DNA of 64,000 bases from JBHOQX01 sp042408595. GTDB taxonomy: Bacteria; Chloroflexota; Chloroflexia; Chloroflexales; Roseiflexaceae. The position numbers and the translations under genes were made by a program. Positions 39,177 to 47,819 of this stretch are shown here, one piece after another. The notes beneath the pieces were generated by a model. It did not search any database. It saw only the letters and a program-made list of their open reading frames with translations, and had not been told where the DNA came from. Numbering within the stretch: the first letter of the stretch is position 1; each line of letters starts with the position of its first letter. The DNA is taken from positions 14,433-78,432 of the forward strand of contig JBHOQX010000054.1 in assembly GCA_042408595.1 (NCBI GenBank). Reading direction: 5' to 3'.

Positions 39177-40811
39177 ATGGCGAAACACAAGGACATGACG
39201 ATCGACGAAGAGCTGCCGCTCAACGGCCTGGCAGAGACGGTGGAAGTCACCGTGCCGCCGGAAGAGGAGAGCGAGGCGGATCAGGCGGCGATCAAGACGC
39301 TCCAGGACCTGATCGCGCTGGGCAAGCAGCGCGGCTATGTCACCGAAGGCGAGATTTTGCAGCTCGTCCCGAACCCGGAAACCGACCTGGATCGGCTCGA
39401 GGAGATTCAGTCGGCGCTGACGCAGGCTGGCATCGCGACGCGCGACGACATCATCGGCGGCGGAACCGACATCGAGCCGACCTTCGACGAAGAAGCCGAT
39501 TTCGAGGATGAGCTCAACGTCGAGGGGATCAGCGTCAACGACACGGTGCGTATGTATCTGCGCGAGATCGGGCGCGTTCCGCTGCTGACGACCAGCCAGG
39601 AGCGCGACCTGGCGCAGAAGATCGCCGTCGGCGAGTATGTCAGCGCGCTGCGCACGCAGGAGGGGGTGGACTGGCGCGTTGAGCGGGTGCCTGAGATCGG
39701 CACACACCTCTACGCCCGCTTTCTGAAGAACTGGCCAGCCGCGCGCGACATGCTGGCCGAGTTGTACGCCTTTCTTGGCCTGGAAGCGCCGGAGCATATC
39801 GCGCCGTCGCGCCTGCGCGAATTGCTGGAGATGCTCGACCGACTGCCGCTCGAGCAGAAATCGATCTTCGATAAGCGCCGCGCTGAGCTGGCTCGCAGCC
39901 AGAAGATCACACTCGACGAAGCCGACCAGATGGTCGGCCAGGCGATGACGATCTACACGCTTCTGCCCCGCGAGTTGCAGCAAACGCTCGACGCCTCCGC
40001 GACCTGGCCGGAGCCGGAGGCGGTCGCCAGCTGTTTCGCCGACGCCGGGCCGATCTGGCGGCACTGGAACCTGGCGATCGAGATCGGCAAAGCCGCCCGC
40101 GAGGATCTGACATCCGCCAACCTGCGGCTGGTGGTCAGCGTCGCCAAGAAGTACATCGGCCGCGGCCTGCAACTGCTCGACCTGATCCAGGAGGGAAACG
40201 TCGGCCTGATCCGGGCCGTCGAGAAGTTCGACTATCTCAAGCGCTTCAAATTCTCGACCTACGCGACGTGGTGGATCCGCCAGGCGATCACCCGCGCGAT
40301 CGCCGACCAAGCGCGCACCATCCGCATCCCGGTGCATATGGTCGAGACGATCAACCGGCTGATGCGCGAGAGCCGTCGGATGTTGCAGGACTTGGGGCGC
40401 GAGCCGACCGACGATGAGCTGGCGATCGTCCTGCAGATGCCGGTCGATAAGGTCCGCGCTATCCGCAAGACATCGCTCGAACCTGTCTCGCTGGAGACGC
40501 CGGTCGGCCAGGAGGAAGATAGCCAGCTTGGCGATTTTATCGAGGACTCGAAAGTCCTTGCGCCGTCGGACGCAGCGAGCCACCAGATGCTGCGCGAGCA
40601 GGTGGAGCAGGTGCTGAACCAGCTCACCGAGCGCGAGCGGCGGGTGCTGCAGTTGCGCTTCGGCCTGGAGGACGGCCACAGCCGTACGCTGGAGGAAGTC
40701 GGGCGCGAGTTTGGCGTTACCCGCGAGCGCATCCGCCAGATCGAGGTCAAGGCCCTGCGCAAGCTACGCCACCCGCGGCTGGGCAAGAAGCTGCGGGATT
40801 ATCTGGAGTAG
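39177..40811 (+). CDS. rpoD: Primary sigma factor
   Basis: A 544-residue group 1 sigma-70. An acidic N-terminal region (region 1.1-like) leads to 1.2 (about 120-150, VNDTVRMYLREIGRVPLLT), an insert of about 150 residues, region 2 (LRLVVSVAKKYIGRGLQLLDLIQEGNVGLIRAVEKFDY, FSTYATWWIRQAI), region 3 (HMVETINRL) and region 4 (ERRVLQLRFGLEDG, VTRERIRQIEVKALRKLR). GAGGAG lies 7 bases before the ATG at 39177. Its targets presumably include the extended -10 promoters listed here. Confidence 0.97.
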   Translation: MAKHKDMTIDEELPLNGLAETVEVTVPPEEESEADQAAIKTLQDLIALGKQRGYVTEGEILQLVPNPETDLDRLEEIQSALTQAGIATRDDIIGGGTDIEPTFDEEADFEDELNVEGISVNDTVRMYLREIGRVPLLTTSQERDLAQKIAVGEYVSALRTQEGVDWRVERVPEIGTHLYARFLKNWPAARDMLAELYAFLGLEAPEHIAPSRLRELLEMLDRLPLEQKSIFDKRRAELARSQKITLDEADQMVGQAMTIYTLLPRELQQTLDASATWPEPEAVASCFADAGPIWRHWNLAIEIGKAAREDLTSANLRLVVSVAKKYIGRGLQLLDLIQEGNVGLIRAVEKFDYLKRFKFSTYATWWIRQAITRAIADQARTIRIPVHMVETINRLMRESRRMLQDLGREPTDDELAIVLQMPVDKVRAIRKTSLEPVSLETPVGQEEDSQLGDFIEDSKVLAPSDAASHQMLREQVEQVLNQLTERERRVLQLRFGLEDGHSRTLEEVGREFGVTRERIRQIEVKALRKLRHPRLGKKLRDYLE

Positions 40812-40812
40812 C

Positions 40813-40919
40813 TGGAAGCCACGAGCCGGAAGCTAACGATTCAAGCGGTATGGTTCGGTGGATCGCCTGACTGCTGACCGTCCGACTTCTGGCTGCCAGC
40901 TGCTGGCTGCTGACGTCTC
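40813..40919. repeat. ctggctgc / gaagcc text-like repeat
   Basis: The gap after rpoD reads gctggaagccacgagccgg, then ctgactgctgaccgtccgac and ttctggctgccagctgctgg: short-unit relatives of the ccagga family. No terminator hairpin is obvious. Confidence 0.5.
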
Positions 40920-42263
40920 ATGCACGATTTCGAGTCGCTCGATTTTTATGAACTGCTCGGCGTCGCGCGGACGGCGACGCCAGAGGAGATCAAACGCGCC
41001 TACCGCCGCGAGATCGCCCGCTACCACCCCGACCGTTTCGCGACCGCGACGGCCGAGGAGCGGGCATATGCCGAACGCCGCAGCCAGCGCTTGAGCGAGG
41101 CCTACGCTACGCTGAGCGACTTCGCAGCGCGCAGCGCGTATAACCTCGGCAGGAGCGCGCCGCGCCGCGCCGCCAGCACGAGCGGAAGGCATGCCCCCAC
41201 GCCGCCGCCCGCCGCCCCGACGCCGCGTGACCGGGCCGCCGCGCTGTATGCCCAGGCGCGCGAGCACCTCGACGCCGGGCGCACACTCCAGGCCGTCGCT
41301 GCGCTGCAACAACTCCAGCAGATCAACCCGCTCTACCGCGACAGTTCCGAGTTGCTGGCTCAGGCCATGGCCGCAGTCGAGGCCCGCCGGGCGCCGGCGC
41401 CAACACCGGCCGTGCGTCGGGGCCTGGCCCAACCATTGCTGGTCGGCGGTGCCGTGGCAGGCGCGCTGGTGATCGCCGTGGCCGCCGTGTTGTGGCGCAC
41501 CGCGGCACCAGCGCCCGGCGCGTCCGGCGCCGCGCCAGCCCCTCCCACGGGCAGCCTGGCGGTTGCCGCGACGACCGCACCGGAGGCGACGGCGCTCGGC
41601 GGGCCGACCCTCGTCTCGCCGCTGCCGACCGCGCCGCCAACCAGCAGCGCGCCGCCGGCGCCGCCGCCAACGCCCGCACCATCGGCAACCGCCGCGCCAT
41701 CGGCGACGCCCGCGCCCGAGGCGGAAACCGGACCGGTGCTCGCTACCGATACCTTCGCGCAACCACAATGGGCTGAAAGCCGTGGCCCCGGCTGGTCGGT
41801 CGGCTACCAGGGCGAACGCTACCGCATCACCGCTGCACCCGGCCTGGGGACGATCTGGAGCTACCGCACCGGGCGGGCTCGCAACGGCAGCATCGGTGCG
41901 GACGTGCAGGTGCGGAACGGCGCGGCCGGGTTGCTGCTGCGCTTCGCCGGCGAGAGCAGCTACCTGGCGTATGTCGTCGAGCCGGCGCGGCGCAGCTTCC
42001 GGCTGGAGCAGCATAGCGGCGAGACGATCACCACCCTTGCCGAAGGACAGAGCGAGGCGATCATGGCGGAGCGCGACGCCGTGAACCGGCTCGTGGCGCG
42101 GCTCGATGGCACCCAGGTGACGCTGCTCGCCAACGGGCGCCGCCTGGCCGACGTAACTCTGGCGGATGGGCCGATGGGCGCCAACTACGGCTTCGTCGCC
42201 GTCGGGGGCGCCACCGCCGCCGATGCGCTGTTCGACAACCTTGAGATCCGGGCGCTGCCGTGA
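40920..42263 (+). CDS. J-domain membrane protein with C-terminal LamG-like domain
   Basis: A 447-residue protein. Residues 5-75 are a J-domain with intact HPD (36-38), expected to stimulate DnaK-type ATPase. A short TPR-like pair (about 100-150) and a membrane helix (about 172-194) lead to a Pro/Ala/Thr linker and a C-terminal concanavalin/LamG-like domain (about 275-447), with DTFAQPQWAES..WSVGYQGERYRI and LFDNLEIRALP. The same C-terminal type occurs in the secreted protein at 54.8-55.6 kb. So chaperone recruitment inside may be joined to a sugar- or surface-binding domain outside. No RBS is seen. Confidence 0.85.
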   Translation: MHDFESLDFYELLGVARTATPEEIKRAYRREIARYHPDRFATATAEERAYAERRSQRLSEAYATLSDFAARSAYNLGRSAPRRAASTSGRHAPTPPPAAPTPRDRAAALYAQAREHLDAGRTLQAVAALQQLQQINPLYRDSSELLAQAMAAVEARRAPAPTPAVRRGLAQPLLVGGAVAGALVIAVAAVLWRTAAPAPGASGAAPAPPTGSLAVAATTAPEATALGGPTLVSPLPTAPPTSSAPPAPPPTPAPSATAAPSATPAPEAETGPVLATDTFAQPQWAESRGPGWSVGYQGERYRITAAPGLGTIWSYRTGRARNGSIGADVQVRNGAAGLLLRFAGESSYLAYVVEPARRSFRLEQHSGETITTLAEGQSEAIMAERDAVNRLVARLDGTQVTLLANGRRLADVTLADGPMGANYGFVAVGGATAADALFDNLEIRALP

Positions 42264-42265
42264 GT

Positions 42266-42410
42266 TGGACGAAGGACGAGTGCTGCATGAAGAATGAACA
42301 ATGAACCATGAAGCATTCAATGACACGTCGTGGCACCGTGGCACCGTGGCACCGTGTCATCGTGTCACCTGCGTCTGGCGTTCGTCCGTCGTCCGTCGTC
42401 CGTCACCCTA
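42266..42410. repeat. gtgtca text-like repeat, copy 1
   Basis: Contains aatgaacaatgaaccatgaa, then cattcaatgacacgtcg, three gtggcacc units and gtgtcatcgtgtcacc, then cgtccgtcgtccgtc. It aligns closely with 56577-56750 (same order of units). Confidence 0.65.
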
Positions 42411-42418
42411 TCAACAGT

Positions 42419-43309
42419 ATGGATAATCGCACCATGGACCATCTCATCGCGACATTTTCGATTGTCGCACACGACCCGCGCAACGGTGACCTGGGCGTGG
42501 CGGTCGCCTCGAAGTTTCTGGCGGTCGGCTCGGTGGTGCCATGGGCACAGGCCGGCGCCGGCGCGGTAGCGACCCAGGCGCTGGCGAACATCGGCTATGG
42601 GCCGCGCGGGCTGGCGCTGCTGGCGGCTGGACGCTCCGCTGCCGAGACGCTCGCCGCGCTGCTGGCCGACGACCCGCAGCGCGAGCACCGGCAGGTCGGC
42701 GTGGTGGACGGGCGCGGCGGCGCGGCGGCCCACACCGGCAGCGCCTGCTTTCCGTGGGCCGGGCACCGCGTGGGCGCGGGGTATGCCGCGCAGGGGAACA
42801 TCCTGGCCGGCGAAGCGGTGGTGGCGGCGATCGCTGCGGCGTTCGAGCGGGCGGATGGCGAGCTCGCCGAGCGGCTGCTGGCCGCGCTCCAGGCCGGCGA
42901 CGATGCCGGCGGCGACCGGCGCGGGCGGCAGTCCGCCGCGCTGTACGTCGCGCGCGCCGGCGGCTCTTACGGCGGCGTGCTCGACCGTTATATCGACCTG
43001 CGGGTGGACGATCACCCTGATCCGGTGCCGGAGCTGGCGCGGCTGCTGCGGCTGCACCGCTTCTATCTGACATCGCCGAACCCCGCTGATCTCATCCCGG
43101 TGGGCGAGAGCGTCGCCCGTGAGGTGCAGGCCCTGCTCCGGCGAGCCGGCTACTACCACGGCCCGGTCAACGGCGTGTACGACCAGGCGACGCGCGCGGC
43201 GCTCGCGGCCTACGGCGGCGTCGAAAACCTGGAAGAGCGACTGGTCAGCGAGACGCACCTGGACCCCGCCGTGCTACAATTCATGCGCGAGAAAATCGGG
43301 ACGGGCTGA
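42419..43309 (+). CDS. DUF1028 family protein with C-terminal peptidoglycan-binding-like segment
   Basis: A 296-residue protein (291 if the second ATG at 42434 is used). Residues 8-215 match DUF1028: TFSIVAHDPRNGDLGVAVASKFLAVGSVVPWA, ATQALANIGYG, TGSACFPWAGH and GGRRGRQSAALYV. The last 75 residues include REVQALLRRAGYYHGPVNGVYDQATRAAL, a peptidoglycan-binding-type repeat. DUF1028 is an Ntn-hydrolase-like family of unknown role. GATAAT at 42422-42427 lies 6 bases before the second ATG, so a leaderless start there is possible. Confidence 0.85.
   Translation: MDNRTMDHLIATFSIVAHDPRNGDLGVAVASKFLAVGSVVPWAQAGAGAVATQALANIGYGPRGLALLAAGRSAAETLAALLADDPQREHRQVGVVDGRGGAAAHTGSACFPWAGHRVGAGYAAQGNILAGEAVVAAIAAAFERADGELAERLLAALQAGDDAGGDRRGRQSAALYVARAGGSYGGVLDRYIDLRVDDHPDPVPELARLLRLHRFYLTSPNPADLIPVGESVAREVQALLRRAGYYHGPVNGVYDQATRAALAAYGGVENLEERLVSETHLDPAVLQFMREKIGTG
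43272..43280 (+). promoter_or_regulatory. Extended -10 inside the DUF1028 gene, for uma2
   Basis: TGC-TACAAT (TACAAT 43275-43280), 39 bases before the Uma2 ATG. Confidence 0.45.
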
Positions 43310-43319
43310 GGGGGCAGAA

Positions 43320-43889
43320 ATGACGAACGCGCTGCGCTGGACTTCCGCCGATCTCGAACTGATGCCGGACGACGGGAAGCGCTACGAGATCATCGACGGT
43401 GAGCTGTTTGTGTCGAAGCAAGCGCACTGGCACCACCAGACTGTCTGCCCGGAGCTCGCAGCGCGCCTGCGCGACTGGAGTCTTCAATCGGGCGCTGGTC
43501 AAGTAAATTTCGCGCCGGGCGTCATTTTCAACGATGATGACGATGTCGCTCCGGACCTGGTCTGGATCAGCACGGCGCGGCTGGCGGCGGCGCTGGATGC
43601 GGATGGGAAGCTCCATGCCGCGCCCGAGATCGTGGTCGAGGTGCGCTCGCCCGGCGCAACCCACGAGCAGCGCGACCGCGAGGCGAAGCTCAAGCTCTAC
43701 TCGCGGCGCGGCGTGCAGGAGTACTGGATCGGCGATTGGCGGCAGCGCCAGGTCGAGAGCTATCGCCGCGACCAGGCCGCGCTGCGACTCGCCGCGACGC
43801 TCCTCGAAGCAGATACGCTCGAATCGCCCCTGCTGCCCGGATTCTCTTGCCGGGTCGCGGATGTTTTCGCCGGCATCGGCCGTGCCTGA
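43320..43889 (+). CDS. Uma2 family (DUF820) endonuclease-like protein
   Basis: A 189-residue PD-(D/E)xK fold protein: RYEIIDGELFVSK, HQTVCPELAARL, the metal-site Asp in DVAPDLVWIS, EIVVEVRSPG and the REAKLKLYSRRGVQEYWIGD block. Uma2 genes are spread in large numbers through Chloroflexi and cyanobacteria; their role is unproven, and most are solitary like this one. Start by ATG with a GGGGGCAGAA tract before it; it lies 10 bases after DUF1028. Confidence 0.9.
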   Translation: MTNALRWTSADLELMPDDGKRYEIIDGELFVSKQAHWHHQTVCPELAARLRDWSLQSGAGQVNFAPGVIFNDDDDVAPDLVWISTARLAAALDADGKLHAAPEIVVEVRSPGATHEQRDREAKLKLYSRRGVQEYWIGDWRQRQVESYRRDQAALRLAATLLEADTLESPLLPGFSCRVADVFAGIGRA

Positions 43890-43892
43890 GCG

Positions 43893-43940
43893 AGCGACGG
43901 TCAGATGGTCGGACGATCAGGCGGCCAGATCGTCGCATGG
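43893..43940. repeat. cagatgg text-like repeat
   Basis: Reads gcgacggtcagatggtcgg then acgatcaggcggccagatc, a member of the cagacgg family, before the GH5-like gene. Confidence 0.45.
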
Positions 43941-43980
43941 GCGGGATTTCGGTGATCAACGTCGGGTTCGCGGTTCGTGG

Positions 43981-45063
43981 TTGCGCCAGATCCTCGCCAT
44001 CGCGCTCCTGCTGGCCGGCTGCGCCGCCCCCGCCGCGCCGCGTGGGCCGCTCCCGCCCGTTGTCGCCGCGGATGGCCGCCTGGCAGCCGGCGGGCGGCCG
44101 CTGGAGGTGCGCGGCGTCAACTACATCCATCCGTCGAACGCCGACCTCGCGCGCTGCCCAGCGCTCCAGTTCGGCGCGGACGGCAACTGCCCCTGGGATC
44201 CCGCGCCCATCCGCGCCGACCTCGACCAACTGCGCGGCCTTGGCGTCAACACCATCCGCGTCTTTCTCAACTACTACGTCTTCGGCGGGGCCCGAGCCGC
44301 GGATCCAAGCTACAGCATGGCCGCGCCGCTGGCCCACCTCGACACCCTGATCGCCGAGGCCAACGCCCGCGGCATCTACGTGCTTCCGGTGCTGCTCGCC
44401 AAATACCCGCAGGACCGCTTCGGGCCGGAGGGGGCGCAGGCCGCCCTGGAGCTGCACGTACGGCCGGTCGTCCAGCACCTCGCCGGGCGGCCCGGCATTC
44501 TGATGTGGGACCTGTTCAACGAGCCGGATATCGGCAGCCCGGTGGACATCCGCTGCTGGGACTGGGACAACGCCGATGAGCCGCGCTGCTTCCCGCTGGC
44601 CGAGGAGCGGCTGCGCTTCGTGCGCACCATCCACGACGAGGTCAAACGGCTCGACCCGGCGCGCCTGACGACCGTCAGCCTGGCCTTCGCCAAGAATCAC
44701 GCCGAGCCGAAGGAGGCATCCGCCCGGATCGCCGACATCGTGGACGTGTTCAGCTTCCATTACTACGACAACGAGCCCTACGAAAGCGGGCGCTACGCCG
44801 CGCACTGGTACTATGGCCAGGGCTTCCCAGCCGACCTGCGGCGCTCGTTCGACGAATTGCGCGCGCTCGGCCTCGGCAAGCCGGTCCTGGTCAGCGAGAT
44901 CGGTTTCCCGAGCGGCCCCGGCCACGCCCGCACCCTGGCCGACGTGCAGCGCGACCTGCGCACGGCGCGCGCCCTGGCCCGCGATCGCCAGGTCAGCGGC
45001 GTCGTTCTCTGGCCGTTCCAGCCCGCCGCCGATGAGCTGGCCGGCGGCCTGTTCACCGGCTAG
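43981..45063 (+). CDS. Glycoside hydrolase family 5-like lipoprotein
   Basis: A 360-residue predicted lipoprotein, lipobox LLAGC (Cys about 14). The TIM-barrel has RGVNYIHPS, LRGLGVNTIRVFLNYY, the acid/base Glu in MWDLFNEPD and a nucleophile candidate in KPVLVSEIGFPSG, as in GH5 mannanase/glucanase-like enzymes. It should act on beta-glycans outside the cell. The start is uncertain: TTG at 43981 is the only usable codon ahead of the leader, with no RBS; frames further upstream are text-like repeat. Confidence 0.8.
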   Translation: MRQILAIALLLAGCAAPAAPRGPLPPVVAADGRLAAGGRPLEVRGVNYIHPSNADLARCPALQFGADGNCPWDPAPIRADLDQLRGLGVNTIRVFLNYYVFGGARAADPSYSMAAPLAHLDTLIAEANARGIYVLPVLLAKYPQDRFGPEGAQAALELHVRPVVQHLAGRPGILMWDLFNEPDIGSPVDIRCWDWDNADEPRCFPLAEERLRFVRTIHDEVKRLDPARLTTVSLAFAKNHAEPKEASARIADIVDVFSFHYYDNEPYESGRYAAHWYYGQGFPADLRRSFDELRALGLGKPVLVSEIGFPSGPGHARTLADVQRDLRTARALARDRQVSGVVLWPFQPAADELAGGLFTG

Positions 45064-45132
45064 CGCGGCGGCCACGCGACTGCGGGCAGGGCGCCGGCAC
45101 CTGGAGGCTCGTGGCGGAGTCGCGGGCGATTG

Positions 45133-45141
45133 TGGTATCAT
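45133..45141 (+). promoter_or_regulatory. Extended -10 promoter of the phosphomutase operon
   Basis: TGG-TATCAT (TATCAT 45136-45141), 36 bases before the GTG start. Confidence 0.45.
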
Positions 45142-45177
45142 GCAGGTGCAGCACACCTGGCAAGCGAAGGAGCGCGC

Positions 45178-45939
45178 GTGACACTTCTCCTGTTGATTCG
45201 GCATGGCACGAACGACTGGGTCCACGGACGCCTGGCCGGGTGGACGCCGGGCGTTCATTTGAACGAAGAGGGCAAGCGGCAGGCGCAGACGCTGGCGGCG
45301 CGGCTGGCGTTCCTGCCGATCGACGCGATTTACGCCAGCCCACTGGAGCGGACGGTTGAGACGGCGCAGGCGCTGGCCGGCCCGCGCGGCCTGCCGTTGC
45401 ACCTGGTGGAGGGGGTCGGCGAAGTCCGCTACGGCGAGTGGCAGGGCGCGGAGCTGAAGGAACTGTACAAGCACGAACTGTGGCCGGGCGTCCAGTTCTA
45501 CCCGAGCGGGACGCGCTTTCCCGGCGGCGAGACGCTCGGCGAGGCGCAGGCGCGCATGGTCGCCGCACTGGACACACTGCGGGCGCGCCATCCGCAGGGG
45601 GTGATCGCGGTCGTCTCGCACGCCGACATGATCCGCCTGGCGATCGCCTATTATGTCGGCGCGCATATCGACCTGTTCCAGCGGTTCGAGATCAGCCCGT
45701 GCTCGGTGACGGCGATCGCCTTCACGCGGATGGGCCCGCGGCTGCTGGCCTACAACGACACCGGCTCGCTGGAGCACCTGAAACCGAAGCCCGTGGCGCC
45801 GCCGGCCGAGGCCGCCGCGACTCCGGAGCAGCCCACAGACGCCGTGTCGGAACACGCGCCGGCCGACACGACAGCCCCGGCGCCGGCGGCGGTGGCCGTC
45901 TCTTCCAACGGGGCCGAGGCGCCAGCACCGCAGCCGTAG
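45178..45939 (+). CDS. Histidine phosphatase family (MSMEG_4193-type phosphomutase)
   Basis: A 253-residue protein: phosphoglycerate-mutase-like domain (1-200) with the catalytic RHG at 8-10 (LLIRHGTNDW), NEEGKRQAQTLA, ASPLERTVETA, EVRYGEWQG and the second His in VVSHADMIR. A Pro/Ala/Thr-rich tail (about 205-253) follows. GTG start with AAGGAG 5 bases ahead. It heads a trio with DUF3090 and SCO1664-family genes known as a conserved neighbourhood in Actinobacteria; the joint function is not established. Confidence 0.9.
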   Translation: MTLLLLIRHGTNDWVHGRLAGWTPGVHLNEEGKRQAQTLAARLAFLPIDAIYASPLERTVETAQALAGPRGLPLHLVEGVGEVRYGEWQGAELKELYKHELWPGVQFYPSGTRFPGGETLGEAQARMVAALDTLRARHPQGVIAVVSHADMIRLAIAYYVGAHIDLFQRFEISPCSVTAIAFTRMGPRLLAYNDTGSLEHLKPKPVAPPAEAAATPEQPTDAVSEHAPADTTAPAPAAVAVSSNGAEAPAPQP

Positions 45940-45978
45940 CGGTGGCGCAACCTACAATTCAATCGCTGAACAGTGGCT

Positions 45979-46488
45979 ATGCCAAAGTTTACCTACGATC
46001 TCGACCCGGTCACCCGCATCACGGCGACGGCCGTCGGCGAGCCGGGCCAGCGCGTGTTCTACATCCAGGCGCGCCGGAACACCCAGCTCGTCTCGCTGAT
46101 CGCGGAAAAGGAGCAGATCGCCGCCCTGGCCCAGGCGATCGAGCAACTGCTCGACAATTTGGCCGAGCAGAACCCGCTGATGTCGTCGGGCGACGACACG
46201 CTGACGTTGTACGACATGAGTCTCGAGGAGCCGCTCGAGTCGAGCTTCCGCATCGCCCAGATGGGCCTGGGGTACGATGCCGAGCGCGACTTGGTGGTGC
46301 TGGTGATGCAGGGCGTGCAGGAGGATGAATCGGAAGAGGCGCCGACGGCGCGCTTCAGCGCGACGCGCCAGCAGATGCGCGCCCTGAGCCGGCACGCCGC
46401 CGAAGTCGTCGCCCGTGGGCGGAAGATCTGCGGCAACTGCGCCCAGCCGATCGATCCGGATGGGCACTTCTGCCCCCGGCGAAATTAG
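45979..46488 (+). CDS. DUF3090 family protein
   Basis: A 169-residue soluble protein matching DUF3090: YDLDPVTRITATAVGEPGQRVFYIQAR, SLIAEKEQIAALAQAIEQLL, FRIAQMGLGYD and a C-terminal metal-binding motif CGNCAQPIDPDGHFCP. Function unknown. ATG at 45979 is preferred; a GTG two codons earlier is in frame. It lies 39 bases after the phosphomutase and is followed after one base by the SCO1664-family gene, so the two are probably co-translated. Confidence 0.92.
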   Translation: MPKFTYDLDPVTRITATAVGEPGQRVFYIQARRNTQLVSLIAEKEQIAALAQAIEQLLDNLAEQNPLMSSGDDTLTLYDMSLEEPLESSFRIAQMGLGYDAERDLVVLVMQGVQEDESEEAPTARFSATRQQMRALSRHAAEVVARGRKICGNCAQPIDPDGHFCPRRN

Positions 46489-46489
46489 C

Positions 46490-47236
46490 ATGGATACCCC
46501 AGCGAATCGAACCGAGCTGAGCGTTCCGGAGATCATTCAGCTGCTGGCGCGCGGCGAGTTGGATGTGCAGGGCGTGATGCCGTGGGGCAGCAACTATACG
46601 CTCCTCGCCACCGTGAAGCAGGATGGCCTGCAGGGTCTGGCGATTTACAAGCCGCGGCGCGGCGAGCGCCCGCTGTGGGACTTCCCGCGCGGCACCCTCT
46701 GCCAGCGGGAGGTCGCGGCATACCTGTTGAGCGAGTTGCTCGGCTGGTCGCTGGTGCCGCCGACGGTGCTGCGCGATGGACCGTACGGTATCGGCTCGGT
46801 TCAACTGTTTATCGATGCGGACGACGAGGCGCACCTGATCTCGATGCAGCGCGAAGGGCGCTACGGCAAGGAACTGGAACGGCTGGCGGTCTTCGACGTG
46901 CTGGCGAACAACGCCGACCGGAAGGGCGGTCACTGCCTGAAGGGCACCGACGGGCGGCTGTGGGCGATCGACCACGGCATCTGCTTCCACACCGATTACA
47001 AGCTGCGCACGGTGTTGTGGGACTACGCCGGCCGCCTGATCAGCCCGGATATCATGGCGGATCTGCGGGCGCTGCGCAAGCGGATGGATGGTGATGAGGC
47101 CGCCGTCGCCACGTTCGAGCAGTTTCTGTCGCAGGCGGAGGTGCGCGCGCTGCGCCGCAGGTTGGATCGCCTGTTGGAGAGCGGGCGCCACCCGGACGCC
47201 GGCGCGGGGCGGAACATCCCCTGGCCGCCAATGTGA
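46490..47236 (+). CDS. SCO1664 family (PI3/4-kinase-like) protein
   Basis: A 248-residue protein with the family pattern GVMPWGSNYTLLATV, IYKPRRGERPLWDFP.GTLCQREVAAYLL, VFDVLANNADRKGGH, AIDHGICFHTDYKLRTVLWDYAG. The Asn-Asn-Ala-Asp-Arg-Lys and IDHG motifs resemble the catalytic and metal-binding motifs of HipA and PI3/4-kinase folds, so it may be a kinase, not proven. Third gene of the trio. In Actinobacteria this trio is next to the mycothiol gene mshC; here tRNA-Arg follows. Confidence 0.9.
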   Translation: MDTPANRTELSVPEIIQLLARGELDVQGVMPWGSNYTLLATVKQDGLQGLAIYKPRRGERPLWDFPRGTLCQREVAAYLLSELLGWSLVPPTVLRDGPYGIGSVQLFIDADDEAHLISMQREGRYGKELERLAVFDVLANNADRKGGHCLKGTDGRLWAIDHGICFHTDYKLRTVLWDYAGRLISPDIMADLRALRKRMDGDEAAVATFEQFLSQAEVRALRRRLDRLLESGRHPDAGAGRNIPWPPM

Positions 47237-47265
47237 TTGACGGCACGGCGGCGCTGGTCTATAAT
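47237..47265 (+). promoter_or_regulatory. Promoter of tRNA-Arg
   Basis: TTGACG (47237-47242), 17-base spacer, perfect TATAAT (47260-47265), 11 bases before the tRNA; its first bases lie just beyond the SCO1664 stop. Confidence 0.8.
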
Positions 47266-47276
47266 GCCCCCCGTTC

Positions 47277-47353
47277 GCCCCCGTAGCTCAGGCGGATAGA
47301 GCAGCGGTTTCCTAAACCGCGTGTCGGCCGTTCGAGTCGGCCCGGGGGTACCA
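47277..47353 (+). tRNA. tRNA-Arg (anticodon CCT)
   Basis: Acceptor GCCCCCG/CGGGGGT, D arm GCTC..GAGC, anticodon stem GCGGT/ACCGC with loop TT-CCT-AA (anticodon at 47311-47313), T arm GGCCG-TTCGAGT-CGGCC, discriminator A (47350) and an encoded CCA (47351-47353). The cloverleaf closes fully, with one G-T pair at the first acceptor position. It reads AGG codons, which are rare in this GC-rich genome. Confidence 0.95.
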
Positions 47354-47431
47354 CACGTGAAGCTTCCCGATGCGGAGCGCCGGTCGCCCTGATCGGCGCT
47401 CTGGCGTATTATGTGGCCGCCCATGTGACCG

Positions 47432-47690
47432 TCACTGGAAGCGTTTCAGCCAGCCGCTGGCGGGTAGCGTACGGCGCCACGCTCGATACAGCCGGGTCGT
47501 GTCGAGCATGTTGCGCAGGTGGCGCTCCAGGCTCTCGCAGAACTGGTCGGTGAGCCGGGCGTTCTCCCGATCGCTGCTGCTCGCCGAATGTGGCGCGATC
47601 AGGACGTTCGGCAGCGTCCACAGCGGGCTTTCGGGCGGCAGCGGCGCTTCGGCGAAGACATCGAGTGCGGCGCTGCCCAGGAGGTAGGGT
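47432..47690 (-). pseudogene. Remnant of a D-2-hydroxyacid dehydrogenase
   Basis: The frame gives SAALDVFAEAPLPPESPLWT, then LPNVLIAPHSASSS and RLTDQFCESLERHL, the C-terminal end of NAD-dependent D-2-hydroxyacid (glyoxylate/hydroxypyruvate) reductases. The catalytic and NAD domains that should precede it are missing or shifted out of frame, so it is a non-functional fragment. Confidence 0.7.
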
Positions 47691-47819
47691 GATGAGTAGC
47701 CCCCGGAGCGCGACGAGAGCGGCCCCGATCCGGGCCAGGTTAGCGACCAGCGACAGCGGTCGCCACACAACCATCCAGCGCCGGGCCGTCGCCCTGGAAC
47801 GGCACCGTCAGCCGGCGCG

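Noticed and set aside
42266..42410. CRISPR-like look of the gtgtca repeats
   Set aside because: Units are 6-9 bases and drift; there are no constant repeats of 23-50 bases with unique spacers and no cas genes.
43736..44350. Alternative start and frame MGGISVINVG for the GH5-like protein
   Set aside because: That ATG is in a different frame from the glycosidase; no shift site is visible, so it is a shadow frame.
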